Source of the DNA: Cereibacter johrii
Lineage (GTDB): Bacteria > Pseudomonadota > Alphaproteobacteria > Rhodobacterales > Rhodobacteraceae
NCBI RefSeq assembly: GCF_001720585.1
Contig: NZ_MABH01000072.1
Location: 1-33,714 of the forward strand
Length of the DNA: 33,714 nucleotides
Reading direction: 5' to 3'
Made by a program: the position numbers and the translations under genes. Below the pieces are notes generated by a model that was not told where the DNA came from, searched no databases, and saw only the letters and a program-made list of their open reading frames with translations. Shown piece after piece: positions 31,974-33,714 of the stretch. Position 1 is the stretch's first letter; each line of letters begins with the position of its first letter.

Positions 31974-33059
31974 TCAGCCCTCGCGGGCCCAGGTCGCGGC
32001 GATCCGCTGCAGCGCGGCGCGGGCGAGCGGCAGGGGCGTCCGGTCCTCGCGGATGAGCAGGAAGGCGAGTTCCGACGGGGCGGGACGGGTCAGGAGCAGC
32101 AGATGGGGCCCGAGCCGCATCACCATCTCCTCGACCGGGGCACCGGCCGCGGCCTCGACCGCCTCCTGCCCGTCGAGAAGCGCGCGAAGGGCGGCCGTCA
32201 GCGGGCCGGCCCGTCCGGGCTCGGGGCCGAAGGCGAGGCAGGATCCGCCACGGCGGGCGGCGATGCCGCCGCAGACAAGCCCCGCGAGAGCGGCCGACAG
32301 CTCTTCCGTCTCGCGGCGGGCCGGAGGCGGCTCGGGCCCCGCAGGAGCCGGGGCCAGCCGCCCGCGCCGCTCGATCAGCAGGTGGGCGAGGCTGTGCCCC
32401 CCTGTCGTCTCCCAGGCCTGCAGGTCCTCGGCCGAGGCCCGGATCGCATCGCGCGCGGCCTGCACGAAGGCCACCGCGCCGAAGAAGGGGCCCGCCTCGC
32501 GCTGCACCCGGTCCTCGATCCGGTCCCAGTCGGCGGCGCTGCGCAACTTGTCCCCGCGCGAGAGCACGATGACCGACCGCTCGCGCATCGGCGGCAGGCG
32601 CGCCACCACCGACCGCTCCGACAGCCGCCAGGCCTGCGAGGCGATCGAGACCCAGATCAGCAGGTCCGCCCCCGCCATCAGCGCCAGCGCCTCGGGGCCG
32701 ACCTCGCCGTCGCTCGGGAAGGGCAGCTCCACCAGCTCGATCCCCGCCAGATGCGGCGCATCCACCAGCACCTCGCACAGGCCCGCCCCGCCGAAGTCGG
32801 TCGCGGCATCGAGGGCAGGCGCCCGCTCCGTGGCGCCGGTGCCGTGGTGGAGGAGCACCTTTCCGGCCTCGTCCGGCGCATGGCGCAGGAGAAAGGCCGG
32901 GCGGGCCCCCGGCCGCGAGAGCATCGGCAGCACGGGCTGGCGCAGCAGGGCGTTGATGACGCTCGACTTTCCCGCGCGGCCCTCGCCCGCCACCACGACC
33001 CGCAGCCGCCGCGCGGGGATCGGCCGGCCACGGGCCTGCGCGGCATGGGGGGGCCCCAT
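31974..33059 (-). CDS. GTPase with C-terminal Roadblock/LC7-like domain
   Basis: A 361-residue protein with an N-terminal P-loop GTPase-like domain: Walker A GEGRAGKSS at 25-33, then ELPF at 111-114 in the place of DxPG, a hydrophobic strand ADLLIWVSIASQAW, and SRGD at 167-170 as the guanine-specifying (N/T)KxD equivalent. A Pro-rich linker (about 236-248) leads to a final 105-residue domain (255-357): ELSAALAGLVCGGIAARRGGS, then EEMVMRLGPHLLLLTRPAPS and AFLLIREDRTPLPLARAALQRI. That pattern resembles Roadblock/LC7 domains (MglB-like). The gene lies 12 bases downstream of a helical-protein gene. ATG 33059 is chosen as the only Met before the P-loop; GAGGC lies 11 bases upstream. GTPase call firm, Roadblock call by pattern only. 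Confidence 0.7.
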   Translation of the reverse strand: MGPPHAAQARGRPIPARRLRVVVAGEGRAGKSSVINALLRQPVLPMLSRPGARPAFLLRHAPDEAGKVLLHHGTGATERAPALDAATDFGGAGLCEVLVDAPHLAGIELVELPFPSDGEVGPEALALMAGADLLIWVSIASQAWRLSERSVVARLPPMRERSVIVLSRGDKLRSAADWDRIEDRVQREAGPFFGAVAFVQAARDAIRASAEDLQAWETTGGHSLAHLLIERRGRLAPAPAGPEPPPARRETEELSAALAGLVCGGIAARRGGSCLAFGPEPGRAGPLTAALRALLDGQEAVEAAAGAPVEEMVMRLGPHLLLLTRPAPSELAFLLIREDRTPLPLARAALQRIAATWAREG

Positions 33060-33071
33060 CTGCAGGGCGCC

Positions 33072-33714
33072 TCAGGCGGCGTCCGCCAGCGAGGGATGCG
33101 CCAGCCGGCTGTCGCAGATCGCGAGGACCTGCAGCCGCCGCTCGAGCACCTCCATGCGGCTCTGGAGACGGTTCGACATCTGCGCGGCCCGCACCGGATC
33201 GGCCGCCAGCTGCGCGAGCACCGCCGCATCGCTGCGCAGCCGCTCGGCCCGCTCGGCCATGGCCCTGTCCACCGTCGCGAGGAGGATCCCGATCCGCTCC
33301 TTTCCCGTCTCGATCCGCAGGGCCTGCGCCTCGGTGGCGGCGGCGAGGATCTTCTGCGACCAGGGCAGAAGCTCGGCCAGCGTGATCCGGCGCAGCGCCT
33401 CGAAGGTGCGGGCCGGATCCGCTTCGGCACCGCGCCAGAAGGCCCAGCCGCGGCGCGCGATCATGTCGACCGTCAGAGGGCGCCGCGCGAGGGTGAGGGT
33501 CGTGGCAAACTCCTCGTGCGGCAGCCCGTGCAGGCTCACCCCCGCGGCCACGCCCGGGAAACTCTTGCTCGCAAGCCCCGCCGCCTCTGCCAGAGCCTCC
33601 GCCAGAGCCTCGTCGGCGGCGCTCCGGGTGCGGCGGTAGTCCTCCGACAGGTCGCGGTCGAGCAGGCGGCCGAGCCGTGCCAGATCCACCGGCACCGGCC
33701 GCCGGTCGCCGGCC
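33072..33714 (-). CDS. C-terminal part of a helical protein paired with the GTPase (partial)
   Basis: The frame is open to the window edge, so only the last 213 or so codons are seen; GTG 33695 could be a start but has no clear ribosome site. The visible part is strongly helical and Ala/Glu/Arg-rich, with heptad-like stretches: DEALAEALAEAAGLASKSF, ERAERLRSDAAVLAQLAADP and MSNRLQSRMEVLERRLQVLA. A central segment, RRPLTVDMIARRGWAFWRG, is less repetitive and may contact lipid or the partner. There is no P-loop in this part. The layout, a large protein with a helical C-terminus next to a small GTPase, recalls bacterial dynamin-like pairs, where the missing N-terminus would carry a GTPase. That is inference. 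Confidence 0.65.
   Translation of the reverse strand, partial: AGDRRPVPVDLARLGRLLDRDLSEDYRRTRSAADEALAEALAEAAGLASKSFPGVAAGVSLHGLPHEEFATTLTLARRPLTVDMIARRGWAFWRGAEADPARTFEALRRITLAELLPWSQKILAAATEAQALRIETGKERIGILLATVDRAMAERAERLRSDAAVLAQLAADPVRAAQMSNRLQSRMEVLERRLQVLAICDSRLAHPSLADAA

Noticed and set aside
1-33714. Search by eye for tRNAs, rRNAs, CRISPR repeats, insertion-sequence ends and riboswitches
   Set aside because: None was found. A covariance-model scan would be needed to exclude small RNAs.

Overview
The window is about 33.7 kb of very GC-rich DNA with dense genes, frequent 4-base ATGA/GTGA overlaps, and gene families typical of alphaproteobacteria (fused PhaAB antiporter, XylF-like transporter, ribitol dehydrogenase, DUF4118 kinase). 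It looks like a member of the Rhodobacteraceae, most probably Rhodobacter/Cereibacter sphaeroides or a close relative. That placement is inference from composition and recalled protein similarity, with no search run. No tRNA, rRNA, CRISPR array, insertion sequence or phage gene was seen, so it reads as ordinary chromosome or chromid carrying transport, sensing and envelope functions.

Layout. 1-2881 (+): 3' end of a sulfate operon (cysA tail, cysP/sbp, cysT, cysW). 2943-9770: a ribitol catabolism locus, with a LacI-type repressor (-) divergent from an operon of periplasmic binding protein, ABC ATPase, permease, ribitol 2-dehydrogenase and D-ribulokinase (+). An operator-like inverted repeat lies in the divergent gap and a strong hairpin follows the binding protein gene. 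9862-10401 (-): an unrecognised protein. 10719-12380 (+): a type II NADH dehydrogenase with a C-terminal cyclic-nucleotide-binding-like domain. 12415-14076 (-): a chemoreceptor. 14329-20392 (-): a complete, translationally coupled phaAB-C-D-E-F-G multisubunit cation/proton antiporter operon. 20711-21766 (+): selD. 21924-23815 (-): a GMC-type dehydrogenase and its small Tat-exported subunit.

24149-30609 is a surface-polysaccharide-like locus: a MOP-family flippase, a phosphoribosyltransferase-like/HAD-like two-domain protein and a GT4 glycosyltransferase on the + strand, converging on a second copy of the two-domain protein and an acyltransferase-3 membrane protein on the - strand. 30790-31866 (-) is an orphan DUF4118 histidine kinase. 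31974-33714 (-) holds a GTPase with a C-terminal Roadblock/LC7-like domain and, just upstream, the C-terminal part of a helical protein that runs off the window.

The least ordinary material is the pair of PRTase-HAD paralogues flanking the glycosyltransferase (one with a degraded PRPP loop), the GTPase-Roadblock fusion with its coiled partner, and the NADH dehydrogenase-cNMP-binding fusion.
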